The notes below the pieces were generated by a model that had not been told where the DNA came from, did no database searches, and saw nothing but the letters and a program-made list of their open reading frames with translations. A program made the position numbers and the translations under genes. Positions 33,811 through 41,405 of a stretch of 64,000 nt of DNA are shown piece after piece (the first letter of the stretch is position 1; every line of letters begins with the position of its first letter). The stretch comes from Nonomuraea solani (GTDB lineage: Bacteria; Actinomycetota; Actinomycetes; Streptosporangiales; Streptosporangiaceae), in the NCBI RefSeq assembly GCF_900108335.1, contig NZ_FNVT01000018.1, forward strand, positions 186,001 through 250,000. Reading direction: 5' to 3'.

Positions 33811-34668
33811 ATGATCGCCACATCATATTCGGGCATGGCCGTTGATCTGGCATTCCTTCGGCCGGTCATGCCGTACCACCATGTCCTGGTGGACGTCAGA
33901 GAATCACCTTTCACCATCGACTTCGACACCCAGGTCCCCTACGACACCTACGTACGGACCGACACCCTGCACGACCTGCAACACCCCCTCAGCGAGGACC
34001 CCGGCGAAATGTCCTTCCTGATGATCACCCAGGTCATGGAGCTCTACTTCAAGCTCATCGCCTTCGAGCTGCGCGGCGCCAGGGAGCGGCTCCGCGCCGA
34101 CGACGTGTGGGGCGCGGTGGGCACGCTGCGCCGTACGGCACTCCACCTGGAAGGGCTGAACGCGAGCTGGCGCGGGCTGCGCTGGATGACGCCGGCGGAG
34201 TTCAACCGGTTCCGCACGCGGCTGGGCGAGGCGAGCGGGCTGCAGTCGGCGATGTACCGGCGGGTGGAGTTTCTGCTCGGGTTGAAGAACCCGGCACTGA
34301 TCCGGCCGTTCAAGCGCAAGGCCGGAACGTACGGCGAGCTGGCCGCGGCGCTGGACGAACCGAGCGTCTGGGACGAGGCCGGCGCGCTGCTCGGCCGCCG
34401 GGGGCACGACGTCTGCGATCCGGCGGCGGTCGAGCGCGCCTGGGTGGCGATCTACGCCTCGGAAGACCGGGAGACGCGGCTGCTGGGCGACGCGCTCAGC
34501 GAGGTGGCCGAACAGTTCGGCGAGTGGCGCTACCAGCACGTGGCCGCGGTCCGCCGGGCGATGGGCCACAAACCGGGCAGCGGCGGTTCGAGCGGCCTGG
34601 CCTGGCTGGAACGCAGCATGGCCCAGGTCGTCTTCCCCGAGCTGTGGTCGGCACGCACGCACATGTGA
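33811..34668 (+). CDS. kynA: Tryptophan 2,3-dioxygenase-like heme protein
   Basis: 285 residues from the ATG at 33811 (GGGAG 7 nt upstream); ATGs at 33835 and 33868 are alternatives. The family layout is clear: YVRTDTLHDLQHPLS, EMSFLMITQVMELYFKLI, AEFNRFRTRLG with the substrate-binding Arg, SGLQSAMYRRVEFLLGLKN, the heme ligand His243 in WRYQHVAAV, and GSGGSSG. The residue matching the distal His55 of the Xanthomonas enzyme is Thr73, and the one matching Tyr113 is Phe. The start of the kynurenine route is the likely role, since kynureninase follows after 14 bp. Confidence 0.8.
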   Translation: MIATSYSGMAVDLAFLRPVMPYHHVLVDVRESPFTIDFDTQVPYDTYVRTDTLHDLQHPLSEDPGEMSFLMITQVMELYFKLIAFELRGARERLRADDVWGAVGTLRRTALHLEGLNASWRGLRWMTPAEFNRFRTRLGEASGLQSAMYRRVEFLLGLKNPALIRPFKRKAGTYGELAAALDEPSVWDEAGALLGRRGHDVCDPAAVERAWVAIYASEDRETRLLGDALSEVAEQFGEWRYQHVAAVRRAMGHKPGSGGSSGLAWLERSMAQVVFPELWSARTHM

Positions 34669-34682
34669 AGGGAGCGCCCCTC

Positions 34683-35903
34683 GTGAAGACCTCGCAGGAC
34701 GACGCCAGACGCAGGGACCGGGAGGACCCCGGGCACCGCGACCTCTTCCTGATCCCGCCGGCCGAGGGCGGCGCCTACCCGGAGACCGCCTACCTGGCCG
34801 GCAACTCACTCGGGCTGCAGCCCAGGGCCACTCGCGACGAACTGCTGGCCGACCTCGACGGCTGGGCGCGCCTCGGCGTCGAGGGCCACCTGGACGCCGA
34901 CCGGCCCTGGCTGCCCTATCACGCGCTGCTCACCGAACCGGCCGCCCGGCTCGTGGGCGCGCTCCCCCAGGAGACCGTGGTGATGAACTCGCTCACGGTC
35001 AACCTGCACCTGCTCATGGTCTCCTTCTACCGGCCGGGCGGCGGCCGCACCCGCATCCTGATCGAAGAGCACGCGTTCCCCTCCGACAGCTACGCCGTAC
35101 GCAGCCAGGCCCGATTCCACGGCCTCGACCCGGACGAAACGGTGATCAGGACGGCCGACCCCTTGGCCGACATCGAGCGGCACGGCGACCGGATCGCGCT
35201 GGTGCTGCTCGGCGGGGTCAACTACCTCACCGGCGAACTGCTGGACATCCCCGCCATCACCGCGGCCGGGCACGCGGCGGGCGCGACCGTGGGGTGGGAT
35301 TTAGCGCACGCCGCCGGAAATATCCCCCTTCGCCTGCACGAATGGGGCCCGGACTTCGCCGCCTGGTGCTCCTACAAGTACCTCAACTCCGGGCCTGGCG
35401 CCCTCGGCGGCGTGTTCGTCCACGAGCGCCACCTGGACACCGACCGGCCGCGGTTCGAGGGCTGGTGGAGCACCGAGGCGACCACCCGTTTCCTGATGCG
35501 CCCCGTCGCCACTCCCCCCGGCACGGCGGAGGCGTGGCAGATCTCCAATCCGCCGATCTTCGCCATGGGCCCGGTCCGTACGTCGCTGGAACTCTTCGAC
35601 CAGATCGGCATGGAACGGCTGCGCGCCCGCAGCATCCGGTTGACCGGCTACCTGGAATCCCTGCTGGACGAGGCGGGCACCGGTCACATCTCCCCGCGCG
35701 ATCCGGAAAGGCGCGGCTGCCAGCTCTCGGTCCGGGTCACCGGCGGCGCGGGCGACCTGGCCAGGCGGTTGCGCGTCGAGCACGGTGTGATCGCGGACGC
35801 GCGCGAGCCCGACATCCTGCGGCTGACGCCGGTTCCGCTTTATTCGACGTATCACGACTGCTGGCGTGCCGCTCAAGCACTGGCGACCGCCTTTACATTG
35901 TAG
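34683..35903 (+). CDS. kynU: Kynureninase
   Basis: 406 residues. PLP-dependent kynureninase: YLAGNSLGLQP near the N-terminus, TVNLHLLMVSFY, DLAHAAGNIPL with the PLP aspartate, and the Schiff-base lysine Lys232 in CSYKYLNSGPGALGG. The GTG at 34683 follows AAGGGA; a much longer upstream frame is only a shadow over the dioxygenase gene. Converts kynurenine to anthranilate, or 3-hydroxykynurenine to 3-hydroxyanthranilate. No formamidase is in the window, so that step must be supplied elsewhere. Confidence 0.9.
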   Translation: MKTSQDDARRRDREDPGHRDLFLIPPAEGGAYPETAYLAGNSLGLQPRATRDELLADLDGWARLGVEGHLDADRPWLPYHALLTEPAARLVGALPQETVVMNSLTVNLHLLMVSFYRPGGGRTRILIEEHAFPSDSYAVRSQARFHGLDPDETVIRTADPLADIERHGDRIALVLLGGVNYLTGELLDIPAITAAGHAAGATVGWDLAHAAGNIPLRLHEWGPDFAAWCSYKYLNSGPGALGGVFVHERHLDTDRPRFEGWWSTEATTRFLMRPVATPPGTAEAWQISNPPIFAMGPVRTSLELFDQIGMERLRARSIRLTGYLESLLDEAGTGHISPRDPERRGCQLSVRVTGGAGDLARRLRVEHGVIADAREPDILRLTPVPLYSTYHDCWRAAQALATAFTL

Positions 35904-35929
35904 ATCACGTTCGCATTCGAACCAAGGGG

Positions 35930-35965
35930 TTGACCTTGACCTTGGGTCAGGGCGCAGGCTGGATG
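35930..35965 (+). promoter_or_regulatory. MerR-type promoter for hydrolase/MerR unit
   Basis: TTGACC occurs twice in tandem (35930-35935, 35936-35941), and the second forms part of the inverted repeat TGACC-TTG-GGTCA (35937-35949), placed just before the GTG start at 35967. A -35 box overlapped by a palindrome with a long spacer is how MerR regulators act. The start would fall almost at the transcription start, so the hydrolase message may be leaderless. Confidence 0.55.
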
Positions 35966-35966
35966 C

Positions 35967-36761
35967 GTGACCAACTCCGCCTGGACCGGCATGGTTCCGG
36001 TCGACGACACCGCGCTGGCCGTGACCGACACCGGCGGGCCCGGTCGTTGCGTGGTCTACCTCAATGGCCAGTTCGCCACTCAGACGTACTGGCGACGCGT
36101 CATCGCCGAGCTCGGCGATGAGTTCCGGCACATCACGTACGACATGCGGGCCCGCGGCCGGTCGAGGCGTTCGGCGGACTATTCGTTCGAGGCGAACGTC
36201 CGTGACGTCGGCGCCGTGCTCGCGGCGAGAGGCGTGGACCGGCCGCTGCTGGTCGGCTGGTCCTACGGCGCGCCGGTCGCGCTGCACTGGGCCGGCCGGA
36301 ACCCGGGCCGCGTCCTGGGGGTGGTGTCCGTGGACGGCGCCTACCCGTGGGGGTGGACCGCCACCGTCACCCCGGAGCGGATCAGGGTGCTGTTCCGCCG
36401 GTGGGGCTGGCTGTTTCCGGTGCTGCGCCCGCTGCACTTGTGCGCGAAGATGTCCGTCGAGGAGCATGCCCGGAGCAACATCGAGCTCGTCGAGATCTGC
36501 GGGGCCCTCGGCCCGGTCCTGGACGCTGTGACCTACCCGGTCCGGTACGTCGTCGCCACGGGCGCCAACCTCGGAGGCAGCCGGGAGGAGATGGAAGAGA
36601 TGCGCGCCACCCTCGGCCCGGTGCTCGCCCGCAACCCGAACATCAAGGTGAGCGCGACGGTCGCCGGCAACCACGGCAACATGCTGCGCAAGGACTTCCG
36701 TGCCGTCGCGGACGCGGTTCGCGAGCTGGCCGGCACCGCGCGCGACCAGGAGGTCGGCTGA
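35967..36761 (+). CDS. Alpha/beta hydrolase
   Basis: 264 residues. The nucleophile elbow is GWSYG, flanked by YLNGQFATQTYW (oxyanion strand) and DMRARGRS; the C-terminal His is probably in VAGNHGN. It is unusual in having Trp before the nucleophile Ser. No Shine-Dalgarno precedes the GTG. It is followed after 4 bp by a MerR gene and preceded by a MerR-type promoter, so the pair forms an autoregulated unit. Substrate unknown. Confidence 0.8.
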   Translation: MTNSAWTGMVPVDDTALAVTDTGGPGRCVVYLNGQFATQTYWRRVIAELGDEFRHITYDMRARGRSRRSADYSFEANVRDVGAVLAARGVDRPLLVGWSYGAPVALHWAGRNPGRVLGVVSVDGAYPWGWTATVTPERIRVLFRRWGWLFPVLRPLHLCAKMSVEEHARSNIELVEICGALGPVLDAVTYPVRYVVATGANLGGSREEMEEMRATLGPVLARNPNIKVSATVAGNHGNMLRKDFRAVADAVRELAGTARDQEVG

Positions 36762-36765
36762 GCGG

Positions 36766-37557
36766 ATGACGGGCGGAGTCACGATCGGGCAGGCGGCGGC
36801 CTTCGCCGGCGTCACGGTGAAGACCGTGCGGCACTACCACAAGCGGGGGCTGATCGACGAGCCACGGCGCGACAAATCCGGCTACCGGCGCTACGGATCG
36901 GCCGACCTGCTGCGGCTGGTCCAGATCAGGACGCTGGCCGCCGCCGGTGTGCCGCTGGCCGAGATCGGGGCGATGGTCGACGCCGATCCCGGCCGGTTCG
37001 CCACCGCGCTCGTGGACGTCGAACGGCGTCTCAATGATCGGATCGACGACCTGATCGCGCGGCGTGACATGCTGCGCCGGCTCGCCGGCGGCGACCGGGC
37101 CCTGCTGCCCGACCGCGTTCTCACGAAACTGGACGAGGCCGCCGCCGAGTTCGGCTTCACCCAGGACGACGTGACGATGGCCCGCGAGGGCCTGGTGCTG
37201 ATGAGGGCCCTGGTGCCGGAGGGTTTCGACGACTACCTCTCCCGGGTCGAGCGCGCCCTCGGCGACCCCCGGTACGTCTCCTTGATCAAGCGCCTGTGGA
37301 GTGCCGCCGAGTGGGACCCGGACGACCCCCGGATCGGCGAACTCGCCACGGCCCTGGCCGACCACTATCTCGCCCATCCCGACCTGCTGCCCATCCCGGC
37401 CGCGCTGATGGACCGCGCCGACGGCGCCGTCCGCTACAGCCTGCTCAGCCACCACGGAGAAGAGCGGAAGCCAGCCTGGGCCCGGCTGAACGCGCTGGTC
37501 GAGGCGAGATGGCGGGCGGCCGGCATCGACATCCCGGCCCGGACCCCTAGCGACTGA
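36766..37557 (+). CDS. MerR-family regulator (paralogue 2)
   Basis: 263 residues. The DNA-binding half (TIGQAAAFAGVTVKTVRHYH, GYRRYGSADLLRLVQIRTL) is nearly the same as in the MerR at 25304, as is the overall length and the ending ARLNALVEARWRAAGIDIP. An AGGAGG box lies 11 nt upstream inside the hydrolase gene. Its last 11 bp overlap the stop of the converging NmrA-like gene. Likely target: the promoter at 35930. Confidence 0.85.
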   Translation: MTGGVTIGQAAAFAGVTVKTVRHYHKRGLIDEPRRDKSGYRRYGSADLLRLVQIRTLAAAGVPLAEIGAMVDADPGRFATALVDVERRLNDRIDDLIARRDMLRRLAGGDRALLPDRVLTKLDEAAAEFGFTQDDVTMAREGLVLMRALVPEGFDDYLSRVERALGDPRYVSLIKRLWSAAEWDPDDPRIGELATALADHYLAHPDLLPIPAALMDRADGAVRYSLLSHHGEERKPAWARLNALVEARWRAAGIDIPARTPSD

Positions 37558-38290
37558 GCAGCCACTCCTCGAACGTCGTCGGCGCGATGCGGGCGCCCTC
37601 CCCCGGCAACAGCACGTCGCCCGCCATCGACGGCCCGAACACCCCCGACGACCACGTCGGCACCAGCTTCACCTCCCGCCCCCGCGCCTGGAGACTGCGG
37701 CGCGCCATGTCCACGAGGTCCTGCGGATCGGGCCCGGCGACGTCGGCGTAGCGGCCCTGCGGCTCGCCCGCCGCGATCTCGGCGAGGATCTCGGCGACGT
37801 CGGCCGGCGCGATCGGCTGGACGAGCAGCGGCGCGATGGCCGCCACCCCGTCCCGCTCGGTCCAGCCCGCCACCATCTCCGCGAAGTCGTGGAACTGCGT
37901 GGCCGGCACGATCGTCCACGGCACCGGCCCGGCGGCGAGCAGGCGTTCCTGCTCGCGCTTGCCGGCATAGTGGGCGTTGCCCTCGACGCGGCTCAGCCCC
38001 ACGATCGACAGCAGCACATGGTGGCGCACGCCCGCCCGCTGCCCGGCGGCCAGCAGGTTGCGCATGGCGCCGCCGAAGTAGGCCACCGTCTCCTCCGGAT
38101 CGCTCGCCGGGCCGTTGGTGACGTCGACGACCGTCTCGACGCCGGTCAGGGCCTCCTCCAGCCCCTCCCCCGTCGTCAGGTCCACGCCGAGCGAGCGGCT
38201 GATGGACACGACGTCGTGCCCCTCCTTCTGGAGCACGGCCACGGTGAGCGAGCCGATGTTGCCGGTCGCCCCGGCGACTGCGATCCGCAT
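37547..38290 (-). CDS. NmrA/SDR-like NAD(P)-binding protein
   Basis: 247 residues. The atypical SDR nucleotide motif VAGATGNIGS stands at the N-terminus; VVDVTNGPAS and HYAGKREQERLLAAGPVPWTIVP follow. It lacks the YxxxK of classical SDRs, which fits NmrA-like redox sensors or isoflavone-reductase-like proteins. Divergent from an RsrR-like regulator across an 84-bp region with a large inverted repeat. The same gene pair is known in Streptomyces venezuelae (RsrR next to an NmrA-family gene), so a NAD(P)H-sensing role is inferred. Confidence 0.8.
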   Translation of the reverse strand: MRIAVAGATGNIGSLTVAVLQKEGHDVVSISRSLGVDLTTGEGLEEALTGVETVVDVTNGPASDPEETVAYFGGAMRNLLAAGQRAGVRHHVLLSIVGLSRVEGNAHYAGKREQERLLAAGPVPWTIVPATQFHDFAEMVAGWTERDGVAAIAPLLVQPIAPADVAEILAEIAAGEPQGRYADVAGPDPQDLVDMARRSLQARGREVKLVPTWSSGVFGPSMAGDVLLPGEGARIAPTTFEEWLLSR

Positions 38291-38328
38291 GGTGAATCTC
38301 CTTCATGACGTTCGTTGTGCGGCGACCC

Positions 38329-38364
38329 TATCTCGGACTAAATAGATCTGCAATGTCTGCGATA
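38329..38364. promoter_or_regulatory. Inverted repeat in RsrR-like divergent promoter
   Basis: TATCTCGGAC and GTCTGCGATA match as inverted arms at 8 of 10 positions with a 16-base centre, midway between the two divergent starts. Expected binding site of the Rrf2 regulator encoded at 38375, controlling both genes. Confidence 0.6.
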
Positions 38365-38374
38365 TGGTGATGGC

Positions 38375-38848
38375 GTGAAGCTGCCCGGGAGTACCGAATG
38401 GTTGTTGCACTGCGCCACGACGCTGGCCCAGCTCGAACCGGGAGCCACCGCGTCGGCGGCGCAGTTGGCGGACTATTACCACCTGCCGGCTCCCTACCTG
38501 GCCAAACAACTGCAGGCGCTGGTCAGGGCCGGGGTGCTGGCCGCGACGACGGGGCCGCGCGGCGGGTTCCGGCTCGCCAGGGCGGCTTCGGAGATCACGC
38601 TGCTGCGGATCGTCGAGGCGGTGGACGGGGCCGCTTCGCCGTACGAGTGCCGCGAGATCCGTCAGCAGGGCAAGGGCGCGCTGCCGCCGGAGGACTGCCG
38701 GCGGATCTGCGTCCTGGCGGAGAAGATGGCCGACGCGCATACCGCGTGGCGGCGCAGCCTCGAAGGCGTCTCGCTGGCCGATATTCTCGGCGAACTGCCC
38801 GAAGGTGCCCCGGCCCGCACCCGGTCGCGCCTCATGAGCACGCGCTGA
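38375..38848 (+). CDS. rsrR: Rrf2-family redox regulator, RsrR-like
   Basis: 157 residues; GTG start. Rrf2 winged helix (SAAQLADYYHLPAPYLAKQLQALVRAG, GPRGGFRLAR). Glu8 and His12 near the N-terminus and Cys92 and Cys112 (with Cys108 between) have the same spacing as the Glu8/His12/Cys90/Cys110 set reported to hold the [2Fe-2S] cluster of Streptomyces RsrR. The divergent NmrA-like gene also matches the RsrR neighbourhood. Predicted to switch DNA binding with cluster redox state. Downstream 200 bp hold only a remnant. Confidence 0.85.
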   Translation: MKLPGSTEWLLHCATTLAQLEPGATASAAQLADYYHLPAPYLAKQLQALVRAGVLAATTGPRGGFRLARAASEITLLRIVEAVDGAASPYECREIRQQGKGALPPEDCRRICVLAEKMADAHTAWRRSLEGVSLADILGELPEGAPARTRSRLMSTR

Positions 38849-38851
38849 CGT

Positions 38852-39001
38852 TCAGGCGGCTCCCATGATCGGCATCTCAAGGACCGCGCCGCCGGACCGG
38901 ATGCCGAGTTCGACGGCACGCGGCGGGAACGGCGCGACGGCGAGGGGATAACGCAGGGCGCGGCCGCGCCGTTCCGCGAGGTGGGCATGCGCGCCGAGGA
39001 G
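38852..39001 (-). pseudogene. 3' remnant of an unidentified gene
   Basis: In the 215-bp gap between the rsrR and monooxygenase stops, one minus-strand frame reads as a plausible C-terminus (RGRALRYPLAVAPFPPRAVE, then GGAVLEMPIMGAA) with an in-frame stop just upstream at 39002. No start and no recognisable family. Interpreted as a truncated gene end. Confidence 0.35.
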
Positions 39002-39033
39002 CTAGGCACGTGCCGGATCGTCCAGGACGTGCC

Positions 39034-39087
39034 CGGTCACGGCGCGACCCGGCTCAGCACCGGTCAGGGCGCGACCCGGCTCAGCGC
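39034..39087. repeat. 27-bp tandem duplication over a stop codon
   Basis: Two adjacent 27-bp units differ at only two or three positions. On the minus strand the duplication covers the end of the monooxygenase gene, so its last codons LSRVAP plus TGA occur twice in tandem; the first stop at 39064 is the one used. Confidence 0.8.
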
Positions 39088-40164
39088 CGCCCGCCTGTCC
39101 CGTTCGGCGACCCCCGCGCGGACCAGCGGGATCACATGCCGCCCGAAGTCGATGGCGTCGTCGAGGATGGCGTAGCCCCGGGCCGAGAGGATCTCGACGC
39201 CCAGGTCGTAATAGTCCAGCAGCGCCTCGGCGACGGTCTCGGGGGTGCCGACCAGCGCCGTCGAGTTGCCCCCTCCCCCGGTGGCGGCGGCGGTCGGCGT
39301 CCACAAGGCCCGGTCGTGCAGCTCGCCCTTGGCCGCGACCGCGAGCAGCCGCTGCGAGCCGGCGTTCTGCGGCGGGCCGGACAACCGGTGCCGGTTCTGC
39401 TTCACCCGGTGCAGGTCGCCGAGGATGCGCCGCGCCTTGTCCCAGGCCAGGTCCTCGGTCGGGGCGATGATCGGCCGGAACGCCACCTGGAATCGGGGCA
39501 CGTCGGCGCGCCCCGCCCGCGCCGCCGCCTCCTTGACCGAGGCGATCTGCTGCGCCGTCTCGGCCAGTGGCTCCCCCCACAGGCAGTAGATGTCGGCCTC
39601 CGCGCCGCCCGCCGCGTAGGCGGCCTCCGACGAGCCGCCGAAGGACACCCCCGGTCGCGGCCGCTGCGCCGGGAACACGTCCGAGACGAAATCCTTGAAC
39701 GCGTAGTGCTCGCCCTCGTGGTCGAACGGCTCTCTCGACGTCCAGCCCTTCTTGACGATCTGGATGTACTCCCTGGTCCTGGAGTAGCGCTCGTCCTTGG
39801 TCAGCAGGTCGCCCTCCCTGCCCTGCTCGTGGTCGCTGCCGCCGGTGATGAAGTGCACCGTGAGCCGCCCGTCGCTGATCTGGTCGAGGGTGGCGAAGGT
39901 CTTGAGCGCGTACGTGGGATAGGAGACGTTCGGCCGGTGCGCCAGCAGGATCTGCAGGTCCTCGACCCTGGACGCCACGTAGGCGGCCAGTTGCGCCGGG
40001 TCCGGCGAGCCCGAGCCGTAGGCGAACAGCACCCGATCCCAGCCGTACTCCTGGTGGGCGCGCGCGAGCCGCAGCGTGTACTGCTTGTCGAAGGAGGGGC
40101 CGGAGCGCGGAGAGATCTCCGAGCCGTCATTGGACCCGCCGATCCCGAGGAACTCCACAGGCAT
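39064..40164 (-). CDS. LLM-class FMNH2-dependent monooxygenase (SsuD-like)
   Basis: 366 residues of the bacterial luciferase-like superfamily, close to alkanesulfonate monooxygenase: GWDRVLFAYGSGSPDP, LLAHRPNVSYPTYALKTFATLDQISDGRLTVHFITGG, YSRTREYIQIVKKGW, and the flexible RxRxxG-type loop segment replaced by AAATGGGGNSTALVGTP. An AAAGG box precedes the ATG. No ssuABC transporter or SsuE reductase is adjacent. A perfect ACCTAC-N7-GTAGGT inverted repeat stands 67 bp upstream, suggesting sulfur-responsive control. Confidence 0.85.
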   Translation of the reverse strand: MPVEFLGIGGSNDGSEISPRSGPSFDKQYTLRLARAHQEYGWDRVLFAYGSGSPDPAQLAAYVASRVEDLQILLAHRPNVSYPTYALKTFATLDQISDGRLTVHFITGGSDHEQGREGDLLTKDERYSRTREYIQIVKKGWTSREPFDHEGEHYAFKDFVSDVFPAQRPRPGVSFGGSSEAAYAAGGAEADIYCLWGEPLAETAQQIASVKEAAARAGRADVPRFQVAFRPIIAPTEDLAWDKARRILGDLHRVKQNRHRLSGPPQNAGSQRLLAVAAKGELHDRALWTPTAAATGGGGNSTALVGTPETVAEALLDYYDLGVEILSARGYAILDDAIDFGRHVIPLVRAGVAERDRRAALSRVAP

Positions 40165-40230
40165 GTGCCGAGGCCTTTCTGATGTCGGTCAGCGATCTCA
40201 GCTCAACACGCCCGCCCTAAAACCGTCAAG

Positions 40231-40249
40231 ACCTACTTGTTTAGTAGGT
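40231..40249. promoter_or_regulatory. Operator-like inverted repeat upstream of SsuD-like gene
   Basis: ACCTAC-TTGTTTA-GTAGGT, perfect 6-bp arms, AT-rich centre, between the preceding GNAT stop (40250) and the monooxygenase start (40164, minus strand). A regulator-binding site or promoter is likely; no cognate regulator is adjacent. Confidence 0.55.
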
Positions 40250-40942
40250 TTAGTGGGGTGTGCGGAATCCCCGGAAGGTCACGCGCTTGCGGGTCTCGAA
40301 GCCGAGCCGCTCGTAGAGGGCGATCGCGCCGGTGTTCGCCTCGGCGACGTGCATGAACGGACGCTCGCCGCGCGCCACGATCCGCTCGGCGAGCGCACCG
40401 ACCAGGCGAGCGGCGTGTCCGCGCCCGCGCGCCTCGGGGGCGGTGCAGACGGCGCTGATCTCCGCCCACCCCGGTGGCCGGAGCCGCTCCCCCGCCATCG
40501 CGACCAGCGCGCCCTTGTCGCGGATGCCGAGATAGGTGCCGAGCCGGTGCGTACGCGGCCAGAACGGCCCCGGCCGGGTCCGCGCGACGAGGTCGAGCAT
40601 TTCGGGCACGCTGTCCGCGCCCAGTTCGACCACATCGGCGATGGTTCCGGCAGGCGGGTGACCGGACCAGACCAGTTGGCGGCCGTCGAGGACGAAGACC
40701 GGCTCCCAGTCCGGCGGCGGTGTCGCTGTGTTGCTGAACATGTCGGCGAACTCACCGCGGCCGAGCAGCCGGGCGAGGTCGGCCCACTCCTCCGGATCCG
40801 GATCGGCCGACACCGAGGAGAAGGTCGCGACCTCCGGCTGGTAGGTGGCCGCCCTGCCGAGCCGGCGCGCGAGGTGCGCGTGGTGACCACGGAGCGATTC
40901 GCCCACCGGGTCGTCGAGTACGGTGGCGTCGCGGTTCACCAT
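40250..40942 (-). CDS. GNAT-family acetyltransferase (FR47-like)
   Basis: 230 residues from the ATG at 40942 (CGAAAGG about 9 nt upstream; longer frames are unsupported). The C-terminal half carries the GNAT fold: GWAEISAVCTAPEARGRGHAARLVGAL, then HVAEANTGAIALYERLGFETRKRVTF. The N-terminal half is a poorly conserved extension, as in FR47-like proteins. Substrate unknown. Confidence 0.85.
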   Translation of the reverse strand: MVNRDATVLDDPVGESLRGHHAHLARRLGRAATYQPEVATFSSVSADPDPEEWADLARLLGRGEFADMFSNTATPPPDWEPVFVLDGRQLVWSGHPPAGTIADVVELGADSVPEMLDLVARTRPGPFWPRTHRLGTYLGIRDKGALVAMAGERLRPPGWAEISAVCTAPEARGRGHAARLVGALAERIVARGERPFMHVAEANTGAIALYERLGFETRKRVTFRGFRTPH

Positions 40943-41405
40943 GGTGTCGTGCCTTTCGTGCCGTGCGGGGGTCGTCCTCTTGGATACCACCCCCCGCGGG
41001 CTCACGACTCCCGTCGTGGCAGGCCGGGCGGGTTGACCAGGCCGTTGTCCTTCTTGGTCATGGGCGCGACGAGCCCCTGCGGGTCCGGCCCGGCGCCGGA
41101 GAAGCCGCTGACGGCGATGTTGTCGGGTTCGGGCCGAAGAGGGCGGCCGTGAGCGTGGTCGTGCCCTCCGTGGAGCGCTCGCTGCTCGGCGAGGCCGCCG
41201 TACACGAGATGATCTCCCTGGCCCGTGACGAGCAGGAGGCCGAGCGGGTACGGCGGGGAGATCGAACGGTTCGCCGCGCGTCACCCGAAGGCGACCGCCA
41301 CGTCCGGATATCGCGGCTCACGCAGGCCGCCCAGAGCCCGGAGGGCGGCTTTCGTTTCTAGAGACGATGGTCTAACGTCCGGAACATGATCGAGGTGGCC
41401 GGTAG
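40943..41405. other. Gap without a confident gene; gene-end remnant
   Basis: 463 bp. A minus-strand frame ending at 41002 reads as a coherent C-terminus (FSGAGPDPQGLVAPMTKKDN, NPPGLPRRES) but becomes incoherent upstream and has no start, so it looks like a 3' remnant. A plus-strand stretch from about 41150 to 41361 (VVVPSVERSLLGEAAVHEMI) also looks protein-like but has no start signal and no family I know. Neither is called as a gene. Confidence 0.4.

Noticed and set aside
41152..41361. Possible plus-strand gene before the MDR dehydrogenase
   Set aside because: It reads somewhat like protein, but there is no start with a ribosome site and no family recognised. Reported only within the gap description.
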